This document shows positions 24,343 through 33,133 of a stretch of 64,000 nucleotides of DNA, piece after piece. The position numbers were made by a program, and so were the translations under genes. Every line of letters starts with the position of its first letter. Position 1 is the first letter of the stretch. The notes below the pieces were generated by a model. The model saw only the letters and a list, made by a program, of their open reading frames with translations, made no database searches and had not been told where the DNA came from. Origin of the DNA: JBMOOG01 sp049324535 (GTDB lineage Bacteria > Pseudomonadota > Alphaproteobacteria > Rhodobacterales > Rhodobacteraceae); assembly GCA_049324535.1 (NCBI GenBank), contig JBMOOG010000009.1, positions 62,001 to 126,000 of the forward strand, in the 5' to 3' direction.

Positions 24343-25821
24343 GTGGCGCCCGGCGGGCGGGAGCCGGCCCACGACCCGAGGCTTGCCGGCCGCCCCGGCT
24401 ATCCCTGGCTGGTGGTCGCGACCGTCTGCATCGGCGCCTTCATGGGGCAGGTCGATGCCTCGATCGCGCAACTGGTCCTGCCGCATCTCGAGCAAGACTT
24501 CGGCGCGCGGCTGAGCCTCGTGAGCTGGGTCGCGGTCGGCTATCTGGTGGCGCAGGCGGCACTGCTGCCGGTCTTCGGACGGCTCGCGGACATCCGCGGG
24601 CGAAAGCTCCTCTACTGCGGCGGCTTCGTCGTCTTCATCCTCGGCTCGGCCGCCTGCGCGCTGGCGCCGGGCATCGGCTGGCTGATCGGCTTCCGGCTGG
24701 TGCAGGCCGTCGGCGCGGCGATGCTGTCGGCGAACTCGGTCGCGATCATCGTGGCCACGGTCCCGCCCGAGGGCCGGGGGCGCGCGCTCGGCCTGCAGGC
24801 CACGGCGCAGGCGCTGGGGCTGGCGCTCGGACCGGTGATCGGGGGGGCGCTCCTTCAGGCCTTCGACTGGCGCTGGGTGTTCTGGATCAACGTGCCGGTC
24901 GGTCTTTTCGGGACCGCGGCGGCCTGGCTGGTGCTGCCGGTCACGCGCGACACCGATCCCGGGCAAAGGCTCGACATTCCGGGGGCGCTCCTTCTGGTGC
25001 CGGCGCTCTTCGCGCTGCTTCTGGCCGTGAACCAGGCCCAGGACTGGGGCGGGCCGTTCGGGACGGTCACGCTGGGCGTCCTCGCCGCTGCGGTCCTGCT
25101 TCTGGCGGCCTTCTTCCGGATCGAGAGCCGGCGTCCGGGTCCGCTGGTCGATCCCGCGCTCTTTGCCAACCGCGGGTTTCTTTCGGGGTCGCTGGCCGGC
25201 ACCGCCTCCTACGGGATGCTGTTCGGGCTTTTCCTGGTGATGCCCTTCGTCTTCGCGCGGATGTTTTCGGACCCGCCGCTTGTGGCCGGGCTGAAGCTCG
25301 CGGCGATTCCCGCCGCGCTCGGGCTGGTGGCGCCGCTTTCGGGGGCGCTGTCGGAACGGGTGGACGCGCGGCTCCTGACCGTGCCCGGCATGGCGCTCTG
25401 CCTCGGCGGGCTTGGCCTTCTGTGGCGCGAACTCGGGCAGCCGGCGCCGGGCGAGGGCGCGGTGGTCGCCGCGATCGCGCTGGTCGGCGCGGGGCAGGGG
25501 CTCTTCGTCAGCCCGAACAACCGCGCCATCCTTTCGGCCGTGCCGAAGGCGATCCGGGGCGAGGCGGGCAGCGTCATGAACGTGTTCCGGGCGCTCGGCA
25601 TGAGCCTCGGCATCGCCACGGCCACATCGGTGATGGCTACCCGGCTGGCGGCGGCGGGCGGCGCGGGCGCGACCACGCTCGGCGGATCGGGCGCGGCGGT
25701 CGCGGGGGCCGCGGCGGCGGTCGCCGCGGCGCTGACCGGATTTGCCGCGGCGGCGCTGCTGTTTGCCCTGCTGCCGGGGCGTCAGCCGCCGTCGGCGGTG
25801 CCTCTGCACCCGGCCGGATAG
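24343..25821 (+). CDS. MFS transporter, DHA2 (14-helix drug:H+ antiporter-like) family
   Basis: The protein has about 492 residues and roughly 14 hydrophobic segments. It shows MFS motif A (GRLADIRGRKLLY), GAFMGQVDASIAQLVLPHLEQD, typical of the EmrB/QacA group in helix 1, and motif C-like GLALGPVIGGALLQ. It probably exports a hydrophobic or cationic compound using the proton gradient; the substrate is unknown. The start is uncertain: the frame is open upstream through the end of the previous gene, and I chose the GTG at 24343 as the last plausible start before helix 1, without a clear ribosome site. A TTG at 24175 is possible but would overlap the upstream gene. Confidence 0.85.
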   Translation: MAPGGREPAHDPRLAGRPGYPWLVVATVCIGAFMGQVDASIAQLVLPHLEQDFGARLSLVSWVAVGYLVAQAALLPVFGRLADIRGRKLLYCGGFVVFILGSAACALAPGIGWLIGFRLVQAVGAAMLSANSVAIIVATVPPEGRGRALGLQATAQALGLALGPVIGGALLQAFDWRWVFWINVPVGLFGTAAAWLVLPVTRDTDPGQRLDIPGALLLVPALFALLLAVNQAQDWGGPFGTVTLGVLAAAVLLLAAFFRIESRRPGPLVDPALFANRGFLSGSLAGTASYGMLFGLFLVMPFVFARMFSDPPLVAGLKLAAIPAALGLVAPLSGALSERVDARLLTVPGMALCLGGLGLLWRELGQPAPGEGAVVAAIALVGAGQGLFVSPNNRAILSAVPKAIRGEAGSVMNVFRALGMSLGIATATSVMATRLAAAGGAGATTLGGSGAAVAGAAAAVAAALTGFAAAALLFALLPGRQPPSAVPLHPAG

Positions 25822-25840
25822 GGGGTGTCCGGCGCCGCGC

Positions 25841-27118
25841 TCAGGCGCGAAGCACCGACCGGCCGGCGTATTCGGCCGTCTCTCCCAGCATCTCCTCGAT
25901 GCGGATCAGCTGGTTGTATTTGGCGATGCGGTCGGACCGCGACAGCGACCCGGTCTTGATCTGCCCGCAGTTGGTGGCGACGGCGAGATCGGCGATGGTC
26001 GCGTCCTCGGTCTCGCCCGACCGGTGCGACATCACGCAGTTGTAGCGTGCGCGTTCGGCCATGCGCACGGCTTCGAGCGTCTCGGTCAGCGTGCCGATCT
26101 GGTTGACCTTCACGAGAAGCGCGTTGGCGACGCCGCCGGCGATGCCCTTGGCGAGGATCTTCGGGTTGGTGACGAAATTGTCGTCGCCCACCAGCTGGAT
26201 CTTCGCGCCGAGCGCCGCGGTCAGCGCCTGCCAGCCTTCCCAGTCCTGTTCGGCCATCCCGTCCTCGATCGAGACGATCGGGTAGTCGGCGGCCAGGCCC
26301 GAGAGCCAGTCCACGTTCTGGGCCGAGGTCAGCGTCTTGCCTTCGCCGCCAAGCACATACTTGCCGTCCTTGAAGTATTCGCTGGCCGCGCAGTCGAGCG
26401 CCAGCGCGATGTCGTCGCCGGCCCTGAACCCGGCCGCGTCGATCGCCTTCATGATGAAGTCGAGCGCCTCGCGGGTCGAGCGGAGGTTCGGGGCAAAGCC
26501 GCCCTCGTCGCCGACGCCGGTCGAATGGCCGGCCTTGTGCAGCGCGGCCTTCAGCGTGTGGAACACCTCCGCGCCCCAGCGCACCGCCTCCGACAGCGAG
26601 GGCGCGCCGAGCGGCATGATCATGAATTCCTGCACGTCGATCGGGTTGTCGGCGTGCTGGCCGCCGTTGACGATGTTCATCATCGGCACCGGCAGGACGC
26701 GGGCCGAGGTGCCGCCGACGTAGCGGTAAAGCGGCTGCATGGTGAAATCGGCCGCGGCCTTGGCGCAGGCGAGCGAGACGCCGAGGATCGCGTTCGCGCC
26801 CAGCCGCGACTTGTTCTCGGTGCCGTCGATCTCGCACATCAGCCGGTCGATCGCGACCTGTTCGGTGGCGTCCTCGCCCACGAGGTTCTCGGCCAGTTCG
26901 CCGTTGACCGCGGCGACCGCGTCGCGCACGCCCTTGCCCTTGTAGCGCGCCTTGTCGCCGTCGCGCTTCTCGACCGCCTCGCGGGTGCCGGTCGAGGCGC
27001 CCGAGGGCACCGCCGCACGGCCCATCGTGCCGTCCTCGAGGATCACGTCCACTTCGACGGTCGGGTTGCCCCGGCTGTCGAGGATCTCGCGTCCGATGAT
27101 GTCGATGATCGTGCTCAT
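25841..27118 (-). CDS. eno: Enolase
   Basis: This 425-residue glycolytic enzyme converts 2-phosphoglycerate to phosphoenolpyruvate. SGASTGTREAVE (residues 40-51), GDEGGFAPNL (the catalytic glutamate loop), SIEDGMAEQDW (metal ligands), LLVKVNQIGTLTET (catalytic Lys) and SHRSGETED are all present, and the length is usual. The ATG at 27118 gives MSTIIDIIGREILDSRGNPT. It converges with the MFS gene, leaving only 19 bases between the two stops. Confidence 0.98.
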   Translation of the reverse strand: MSTIIDIIGREILDSRGNPTVEVDVILEDGTMGRAAVPSGASTGTREAVEKRDGDKARYKGKGVRDAVAAVNGELAENLVGEDATEQVAIDRLMCEIDGTENKSRLGANAILGVSLACAKAAADFTMQPLYRYVGGTSARVLPVPMMNIVNGGQHADNPIDVQEFMIMPLGAPSLSEAVRWGAEVFHTLKAALHKAGHSTGVGDEGGFAPNLRSTREALDFIMKAIDAAGFRAGDDIALALDCAASEYFKDGKYVLGGEGKTLTSAQNVDWLSGLAADYPIVSIEDGMAEQDWEGWQALTAALGAKIQLVGDDNFVTNPKILAKGIAGGVANALLVKVNQIGTLTETLEAVRMAERARYNCVMSHRSGETEDATIADLAVATNCGQIKTGSLSRSDRIAKYNQLIRIEEMLGETAEYAGRSVLRA

Positions 27119-27153
27119 GGCGGGGTCTCCCTCAATGGACCGTCGCGCGCCTT

Positions 27154-28038
27154 CTACATCGCCGCAGCGCGGCGGGAAAGGGCGCGTTCGCGGGTGAAGG
27201 TGTAGAGGCCCGAGGCGATGATGAGCGCCGCGCCGGTCAGCGTCCAGGCGTCGGGGTATTCGGCGAAAACCAGCGCCCCGAGGATCAGCGCGAAGAGAAG
27301 CCGCGCGTAGCGGAACGGGGTGACGACGGCGATTTCGCCGAGCCGCATCGCCTCGACGATGGCCCAGTAGCCGCCGAGGCCCATCGCCAGAGCGCCTGTG
27401 AGCCACAGCGCGCCCTGCGTGCCCACCGCCACCGGCGCGGGGCCGAGCGCCAGCATCGCGAGGCCGAGCGGCACGGTCATGGCAAAGCCGTAGGCCGAAA
27501 GCACCATCGAGCTTGTCTCGCGCGGGACGGTGCGGGTGGCGAGATCGCGCAGCGCAAGGCCGGCCACCCCCAGCACGGCCAGAAGCGAGGCCGGCTCGAA
27601 GTCGCCGGCGCCGGGGCGCAGCACGATCAGGACGCCGAGAAAGCCCGCGAGGATCGCCGACCAGCGCCGCCAGCCGACCTTTGCGCCGAGAAAGAGCGCC
27701 GCCCCCATCGTCACCACGAGCGGCAGCGCCTGAAGGATGGCGCTGGCGGTGGCGAGCGGGGTCAGGGCGACCGCCGAGATGTAGCCGAAGGTGCCGACGA
27801 GCTCGCCGCCGTTGCGCAGGAGCACGGGCCGCGACCAGAGCGCCGGGGTGATCAGCCGCGCGCCCTGAAGGCGGGCGATCAGGGCAAAGACCGGCGCGCC
27901 GATCGCGCCCATGATGGTCAGGATCTGGCCCACCGGCATGTCGCGAGCGGCGAGCTTCACGAACATGTCCTCGAGCGCGAAGCCCGCCATGGCCGCGACC
28001 ATCAGAAATATGCCCGCCCGGTTCTCGCTGGCCGCCAT
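27154..28038 (-). CDS. DMT-family (EamA) membrane transporter
   Basis: This 294-residue protein has ten hydrophobic segments in two repeated EamA halves (about 8-135 and 150-285), like the RhaT/RarD-type drug/metabolite exporters. ATASAILQALPLVVTMGAALFLG in the first half and the equivalent VTPFRYARLLFALILGALVF in the second are the conserved helix pairs. The substrate is unknown. It lies 35 bases upstream of eno on the same strand and 60 bases after the Fur-type gene. Confidence 0.85.
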   Translation of the reverse strand: MAASENRAGIFLMVAAMAGFALEDMFVKLAARDMPVGQILTIMGAIGAPVFALIARLQGARLITPALWSRPVLLRNGGELVGTFGYISAVALTPLATASAILQALPLVVTMGAALFLGAKVGWRRWSAILAGFLGVLIVLRPGAGDFEPASLLAVLGVAGLALRDLATRTVPRETSSMVLSAYGFAMTVPLGLAMLALGPAPVAVGTQGALWLTGALAMGLGGYWAIVEAMRLGEIAVVTPFRYARLLFALILGALVFAEYPDAWTLTGAALIIASGLYTFTRERALSRRAAAM

Positions 28039-28098
28039 GATGCGTCTGTCCCTGCCGTTCGGCCGTGCCTAGCGCGTGCGGCGGTCCGGCGGAAGGGT

Positions 28099-28512
28099 TC
28101 AGGGCTTGCGAATGCGTACCCCGTACAATTCCAGCCGGTGGCCCTTGAGCGCGTAGCCCAGCCGCGCGGCGATGCGGTCCTGCAGGGCCTCGATCTCGGG
28201 ATCGACGAATTCGATGACCTCGCCTGTCGCGAGGTCGATCAGGTGGTCGTGGTGCTCGCGCTCGGCGTCCTCGTAGCGGGCGCGGCCGTCGCCGAACTCC
28301 AGCCGGTCGAGAATGCCCGCCTCGTCGAAGAGCTTCACGGTGCGGTAGACGGTGGCCAGCGAGATGCGCGGGTCGAGCGCGGCGGCGCGGCGGTGCAGCT
28401 CCTCGACATCCGGGTGGTCGTCCGATTCCTCGAGCGCGCGCGCGATGGTGCGGCGCTGGTCGGTCAGCCGCAGGCCCCTCGCCTCGCAGCGGGCGACGAT
28501 CGATCGCGTCAT
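28099..28512 (-). CDS. fur: Fur-family transcriptional regulator (Fur/Mur type)
   Basis: This 137-residue metal-dependent repressor has an N-terminal winged helix (RLTDQRRTIARALEES, SLATVYRTVKLFDEAGIL) and a C-terminal dimerisation domain with the metal site EHHDHLIDLATGEVIEF. It lacks the structural CxxC zinc pairs of many Fur proteins, which is usual in alphaproteobacteria, where the orthologue may sense Mn (Mur) instead of Fe. It is not Irr-like, as I see no HxH haem motif. A GGAGGTCC site precedes the ATG at 28512. Confidence 0.9.
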   Translation of the reverse strand: MTRSIVARCEARGLRLTDQRRTIARALEESDDHPDVEELHRRAAALDPRISLATVYRTVKLFDEAGILDRLEFGDGRARYEDAEREHHDHLIDLATGEVIEFVDPEIEALQDRIAARLGYALKGHRLELYGVRIRKP

Positions 28513-28622
28513 GGCGGACCTCCTCTCTGCCCGCGCGCACCGCCGGGCGTGGCGGTCGCCTGTGGGTGCGGTTTACGCAAGAACGCGCGGCCGGAAAAGA
28601 CCGGATCGCCCCGGCGGGCGGG

Positions 28623-29105
28623 TCAGGCCGCGTCCGGCCCGCAGGCCGCAATCAGCAGGTCGAGCGCCCGGGCGACGCTGGCGGCGCGCACGGCGCTGCG
28701 GCCGCGCGCTCCGAACTCGACGGTTTCGGACTGCGCCGCCCGCCCGCGCCGGGCGAGCGCGAAGCAGACCCGGCCCTCGGGCTTGAACGCCGACCCGCCC
28801 GGCCCGGCGATGCCGGTCACCGCCACCGCAAGATTGGCCCCGGTGCGGGCGATGGCGCCCTCGGCCATGGCGCGCGCGACCTCTTCGGAGACGGCGCCGA
28901 ACCGGTCGAGCGCCTCCTGCGGGACACCGAGCAGCGCGCGCTTGGCGGCGTTCGAATAGGTCACGAGGCCGGCCTCGAACACGTCGGACGATCCGGCGAC
29001 CTCGGTGATGGCGCCGGCGACCAGCCCGCCGGTGCAGCTTTCTGCGGTGGCGATGCGCAAGCCCGCTCGGCGCGCGCGATCGAGAAGCCTGGCTGCCCTG
29101 TCCAT
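28623..29105 (-). CDS. CinA-family nicotinamide-nucleotide amidase (PncC-like)
   Basis: This 160-residue stand-alone CinA C-terminal domain deamidates nicotinamide mononucleotide to nicotinate mononucleotide in NAD recycling. AESCTGGLVAGAI (residues 20-32, with the nucleophile Ser), SSDVFEAGLVTYSN, and VAVTGIAGPGGSA are conserved. It lies between fur and pgpA on the same strand. The 36-base gap upstream and the 110-base gap downstream leave room for separate promoters. Confidence 0.9.
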   Translation of the reverse strand: MDRAARLLDRARRAGLRIATAESCTGGLVAGAITEVAGSSDVFEAGLVTYSNAAKRALLGVPQEALDRFGAVSEEVARAMAEGAIARTGANLAVAVTGIAGPGGSAFKPEGRVCFALARRGRAAQSETVEFGARGRSAVRAASVARALDLLIAACGPDAA

Positions 29106-29141
29106 GATCCGTTCCGCCCCCCCCTTCCGCGCCGGTCCGAC

Positions 29142-29645
29142 CTAGCGGGCGATCACCCCATGCCAGAGACCCGCGGCCACGATCACCGCGATCCCGGCGA
29201 AGATCCCGGCCCAGAGGTCGTCGAGCATGACGCCCGCGGCGTCGCCCCGGCGGTCGGCCCGGCCGACCGGACCCGGTTTCCAGATGTCGAAGAGCCGGAA
29301 GAACAGGAAGGCCGCGACCCAGCCGGGCCAGGCGACCGTGGCCCAGTCGGCCATGCCGCGGTTCCAGAAGGCGGCGGCCGGGAACAGCAGGGTGATCCAT
29401 TGGCCGGCGACCTCGTCGATGACGAACTCGGACGGATCCTCGCCCGGCCGGCCGGTCAGCGCGGCGTTGCAGGCCCAGAAGCCCGCAGCGATGGCAGCGA
29501 CCGTCGCCACCACCAGCGCCGGAAAGCCGAGGAACCGGTCGATGGCCACGCCGAGGGCGATGGCCGCGGCCGAGGCCCAGGTGCCCGGGGCCGGGCGCAG
29601 GTGGCCGAGGCCGAAGACGGTGGCGATGAGGCGGGCGGTGGGCAT
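29142..29645 (-). CDS. pgpA: Phosphatidylglycerophosphatase A
   Basis: This 167-residue inner-membrane enzyme removes phosphate from phosphatidylglycerophosphate in phospholipid synthesis. GHLRPAPGTWAS near the N terminus, FVIDEVAGQWI in the middle, FFRLFDIWKPGPVGRAD and GVMLDDLWAGI at the C-terminal end are PgpA family motifs, with three to four hydrophobic helices. The ATG at 29645 begins MPTARLIATVFGLG. Sixteen bases separate it from the ispDF stop, so they probably share a transcript. Confidence 0.92.
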   Translation of the reverse strand: MPTARLIATVFGLGHLRPAPGTWASAAAIALGVAIDRFLGFPALVVATVAAIAAGFWACNAALTGRPGEDPSEFVIDEVAGQWITLLFPAAAFWNRGMADWATVAWPGWVAAFLFFRLFDIWKPGPVGRADRRGDAAGVMLDDLWAGIFAGIAVIVAAGLWHGVIAR

Positions 29646-29661
29646 GGGCACTCCGATCCGG

Positions 29662-30816
29662 TCAGGGGGACAGCAGGGCAACGGTGGCCAGCGCGGCGAT
29701 GCCCTCTTCGCGGCCGGTGAAGCCCAGCCGTTCGGACGTGGTGGCCTTGACGCTGACCCGCGCGGGATCCGCGCCCAGGATCTCGGCCAGAACGCGCGCC
29801 ATTTCAAGGGCATGGGGGCCGATCTTCGGACGCTCGCAGATCAGGGTCACGTCGGCGCTGGCCAGGCGGAAGCCGCGCGCCCGGACCCGTTGCGCGGCGT
29901 GGGCCAGGAAGATCCGGCTGGCGGCGCCCTTCCACTGCGGGTCCGACGGCGGGAAGTGGCGGCCGATGTCGCCCTCGGCCAGCGCGCCGTAGAGGGCGTC
30001 GGTCAGCGCGTGCATTCCCACGTCCGCGTCCGAATGGCCGACGAGTCCGCGGTCGTGGGGCACCTTCACCCCGCAGAGCCAGACATGGTCGCCGGGTCCG
30101 AAGGCGTGGACGTCAAAGCCGTTTCCGCTGCGCAGGTCCATCCGTGCCCCGAGAGTCCGCTCGGCCCGCGCGAAATCGTCGGGCCAGGTGATCTTGATGT
30201 TGTCCTCGTCGCCCGGCACGGCCACGACGTCAAGCCCCGCGGCCAGCGCCACCGCCACATCGTCGGCGGCGGCGCCGCCGAAGGCCCGGTAGGCCGCGAG
30301 GATCGCCTTCAGCCGGAATCCCTGCGGCGTCTGGGCCCGCCACAGGCCCTCGCGCGGAACGATCGCCCAGATCGTGCGGGCGTCCTGCGGCCCGTCCGTG
30401 CGCCAGAGCGCGTCGGTCACCGCAAGGCCCGCCGCCGCGCCGTCGTGGCGGTCGAGCGCGGCGAGCACCCGCTTGACGGTGGCGGGGGCGACCAGCGGCC
30501 GCGCGCCGTCGTGGATCAGCACCCGGTCCACGTCGCCGCCGTCGAGCGCATCGAGCGCCGCGCGCACGCTGTCGCTGCGGGTGGCGCCGCCCGCAACCAG
30601 CGTGACCCGTCCGCCGAAGGCCGCAAGCCCGCGGTCCATGTCCTCTTCGTGCAGGACGACGATGGTGCGCCCGACGTGCGGGGCGAGGGCGGCGACGCTG
30701 CGCGCCAGCACGCTTTCGCCCCCGAGGTCGCGCCATTGCTTCGGCAGCCCGCCACCCGCGCGCGTGCCCCTTCCCGCCGCCACGATCACCGCGGCCGTCC
30801 GATGCCTTGCGTCCAC
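29662..30816 (-). CDS. ispDF: Bifunctional IspD/IspF isoprenoid enzyme
   Basis: This 384-residue natural fusion has two domains. The N-terminal IspD domain (about 1-220; AAGRGTRAGGGLPKQW, HDGARPLV) joins CTP to methylerythritol phosphate. The C-terminal IspF domain (about 228-384; GNGFDVHAFGPGD with Zn ligands Asp and His, GHSDADVGMHALTDAL, ATTSERLGFTGREEG) forms the cyclodiphosphate. The fusion is common in alphaproteobacteria. The start is a GTG at 30816 behind a GGAGGG site; the open frame upstream looks non-coding. It is divergent from dusB. Confidence 0.96.
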   Translation of the reverse strand: MDARHRTAAVIVAAGRGTRAGGGLPKQWRDLGGESVLARSVAALAPHVGRTIVVLHEEDMDRGLAAFGGRVTLVAGGATRSDSVRAALDALDGGDVDRVLIHDGARPLVAPATVKRVLAALDRHDGAAAGLAVTDALWRTDGPQDARTIWAIVPREGLWRAQTPQGFRLKAILAAYRAFGGAAADDVAVALAAGLDVVAVPGDEDNIKITWPDDFARAERTLGARMDLRSGNGFDVHAFGPGDHVWLCGVKVPHDRGLVGHSDADVGMHALTDALYGALAEGDIGRHFPPSDPQWKGAASRIFLAHAAQRVRARGFRLASADVTLICERPKIGPHALEMARVLAEILGADPARVSVKATTSERLGFTGREEGIAALATVALLSP

Positions 30817-31045
30817 CTGCGCCCTCCGTTCTCCGGCCCTTGTTAGACGACCGCCGGGGGCCGGGAAACCCGCCTCGGTGCGTCTCCCTGCCTGCGCCTC
30901 TTTGCTGGGCGCCGGGGGGACGGGCGCACAAAATTCAGGCATACTGCCGGTCCGGCCGGATTCTGCCGGCCATCCGGCCCCGAGCCGGTTTGCGATTCCG
31001 TCCTGCGGACGCTACCTGAGATGCGATTGCACAAGGAATAGGCAG
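30817..31045. promoter_or_regulatory. Divergent ispDF / dusB intergenic region
   Basis: These 229 bases must contain promoters for both ispDF and the dusB-ntrBC operon. CATACT at 30949-30954 is a possible plus-strand -10 element, though no good -35 box stands at the right distance. A six-codon frame (31021-31041) ends just before the dusB start. Confidence 0.4.
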
Positions 31046-32059
31046 TTGACGCTGCAACTCGACGACATCGCGCTTGATCCACCGGTGCTGCTGGCGCCGA
31101 TGGCCGGGATCACCGACCTGCCGATGCGCCGGCAGGTCGCCCGCTATGGCGCGGGGCTGGTGGTCTCGGAGATGGTCGCCTCGGGCGAGGTCGTCACCCG
31201 CCAGCCCTCGGCGCGGGCGCGGGCGCGGATGAAGGCCGATCTCGGGCTGGACCTCGGAGTGCCGGCCTCGGTGCAGCTGGCCGGACGCGAGGCGCGGCCG
31301 ATGGCCGAGGCGGCGCGGGTGATCGCCGGAATGGGCGCGCGGATCATCGACATCAACATGGGCTGCCCGGCCAAGAAGGTGACGGGGGGCCTGTCGGGCG
31401 CAGCGCTGATGCGCGACCCCGACCACGCGCTGCGGCTGATCGAGGCCGTGGTGGGCGCGGTCGAGGTGCCGGTGACGCTGAAGATGCGGCTCGGCTGGGA
31501 CGCGACCTGTCTCAACGCCGCCGATCTCGCCCGCCGGGCCGAGGCGGCCGGGGTGCGGATGCTGGCGGTGCACGGGCGCACGCGGGCGCAGTTCTACACC
31601 GGCCGCGCCGACTGGGCGGCGGTCGGTGCGGTGGTCAAGGCGGTGACGATCCCGGTGGTGGTCAACGGCGACATCGTGGATGCGGCCACCGCCGGCGCGG
31701 CGCGCAGGGCGTCGGGCGCGCGCGGGGTGATGATCGGCCGCGCGGCGCAGGGTGCGCCCTGGACGCTGGCGCAGGTGATGGCGGGCCTGCACGGCCGGCC
31801 CGCGCCGGCAGTTCCGGCCGGTTCCGAGCTTTTCCACAGGATTTCCGACCATTACGAGGACATGCTTGCGTTCTACGGCAAGGATCTCGGCCTGCGTGTC
31901 GCCCGCAAGCATCTGGGCTGGTATGCCGACCGGGCGCGGTTCGACCCGGCGCTCCGCCGCGCGCTGATGACGGCGAATGATCCCGCGCAGGTGCGCGTCC
32001 TGCTGCGATCCGCCTGCGCGGGCGCGCCGGGGCCGGACGATCTCGGGGAGGCCGCCTGA
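31046..32059 (+). CDS. dusB: tRNA-dihydrouridine synthase DusB (NifR3)
   Basis: This 337-residue FMN enzyme reduces uridines in the tRNA D-loop using NADPH. APMAGITDLPMRR (residues 16-28), NMGCPAKKVTGGLSGAALM with the catalytic Cys107, VHGRTRAQFYTG and MIGRAAQG fit DusB. In Rhodobacter this gene is nifR3, first in nifR3-ntrB-ntrC, as here. The start is a TTG at 31046 behind AAGGA; no ATG or GTG lies in frame near the conserved N terminus. The stop shares TGATG with the ntrB start. Confidence 0.94.
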   Translation: MTLQLDDIALDPPVLLAPMAGITDLPMRRQVARYGAGLVVSEMVASGEVVTRQPSARARARMKADLGLDLGVPASVQLAGREARPMAEAARVIAGMGARIIDINMGCPAKKVTGGLSGAALMRDPDHALRLIEAVVGAVEVPVTLKMRLGWDATCLNAADLARRAEAAGVRMLAVHGRTRAQFYTGRADWAAVGAVVKAVTIPVVVNGDIVDAATAGAARRASGARGVMIGRAAQGAPWTLAQVMAGLHGRPAPAVPAGSELFHRISDHYEDMLAFYGKDLGLRVARKHLGWYADRARFDPALRRALMTANDPAQVRVLLRSACAGAPGPDDLGEAA

Positions 32060-33132
32060 TGGCCGTGCCCGGTACGATCTGGTCGTCGCTGCCAGTGCCG
32101 GCGGTCCTTGTGGACGCCGACGACCGGGTGCAGGCCGTCAATCCGGCGGCCGAGCTCTTTCTCAACCTGTCCACCCGCGTGCTGGCCGGCCAGCCCTTCC
32201 TCGACCGGGTGGCGATCAACGCGCCGCTCGAGCAGGTGTTCGCGCGGGTGCGCGCGAACCAGGCCGCGACCTTCATCAGCGATGTCGACGTGGGCACCGG
32301 CGACCGTCCCCCGGTCCTGTGCAACCTTTCGGCCGCGCCGGTCGCGGACGAGCCCGAGACGGTGCTCCTGCTCATCGCCCCGCGCGAGCTGGCCGACCGT
32401 CTCGAGCGGTCGCAGGGGCTCAAGTCCGCGGCCAAGTCGGCGATCGGCATGGCCGAGATGCTGGCGCACGAGATCAAGAACCCGCTGGCCGGCATCACCG
32501 GGGCGGCGCAGCTCCTGTCGATGACGCTCGGCCCCGACGACCGGGAGCTGACCGACCTGATCGTCGCCGAGACCCGGCGCATCGTGAAGCTGCTCGAGCA
32601 GGTCGAGCAGTTCGGAAACCTGCGCGCGCCCGAGCAGAAGGCGGTGAACATCCACGACGTGCTGGACCGGGCGCGGCGGTCGGCGGCGCTGGGCTTCGCG
32701 TCGGACATGACCTTCGTCGAGGACTACGACCCGTCGCTGCCGCCGACGATCGGCGACGCCGACCAGCTGACCCAGGTGATGCTGAACCTGCTGAAGAACG
32801 CCGCGCAGGCGGCCAAGGGCAAGCCGGGTACCATCCGGCTGCGCACCTTCTACGACCAGGCCCTGCGCGTCCGGCGCCCCGACGGCACCGGCCGGTCGCT
32901 GCCGCTTCAGGTCGAGATCATCGACAACGGCCCCGGCATTCCCCCCGAGATTGCCGCCGACATCTTCGAACCCTTCGTCAGCGGGCGCGAGAACGGCACC
33001 GGGCTTGGCCTCGCGCTGGTGGCCAAGATCGTCTCCGATCACGGCGGCTGGATCGCGGCGGACTCGGTTCCGGGCCGCACCGTCTTCCGGCTCTCCCTGC
33101 CCGTCGCCCCCAAGAATCTGGAGATCGAATAG
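32059..33132 (+). CDS. ntrB: Nitrogen-regulation sensor kinase NtrB
   Basis: This 357-residue soluble histidine kinase controls NtrC in response to nitrogen status through PII proteins. An N-terminal PAS domain (about 8-115) is followed by the phosphoacceptor motif MLAHEIKNPLAGI (His about 138), and by N, G1 and G2 boxes (LNLLKNAAQAAKG, IDNGPGIPPE, GTGLGLALV). No membrane segment is seen. It is coupled to dusB (TGATG), and ntrC begins two bases after its stop. Confidence 0.95.
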   Translation: MAVPGTIWSSLPVPAVLVDADDRVQAVNPAAELFLNLSTRVLAGQPFLDRVAINAPLEQVFARVRANQAATFISDVDVGTGDRPPVLCNLSAAPVADEPETVLLLIAPRELADRLERSQGLKSAAKSAIGMAEMLAHEIKNPLAGITGAAQLLSMTLGPDDRELTDLIVAETRRIVKLLEQVEQFGNLRAPEQKAVNIHDVLDRARRSAALGFASDMTFVEDYDPSLPPTIGDADQLTQVMLNLLKNAAQAAKGKPGTIRLRTFYDQALRVRRPDGTGRSLPLQVEIIDNGPGIPPEIAADIFEPFVSGRENGTGLGLALVAKIVSDHGGWIAADSVPGRTVFRLSLPVAPKNLEIE

Positions 33133-33133
33133 A

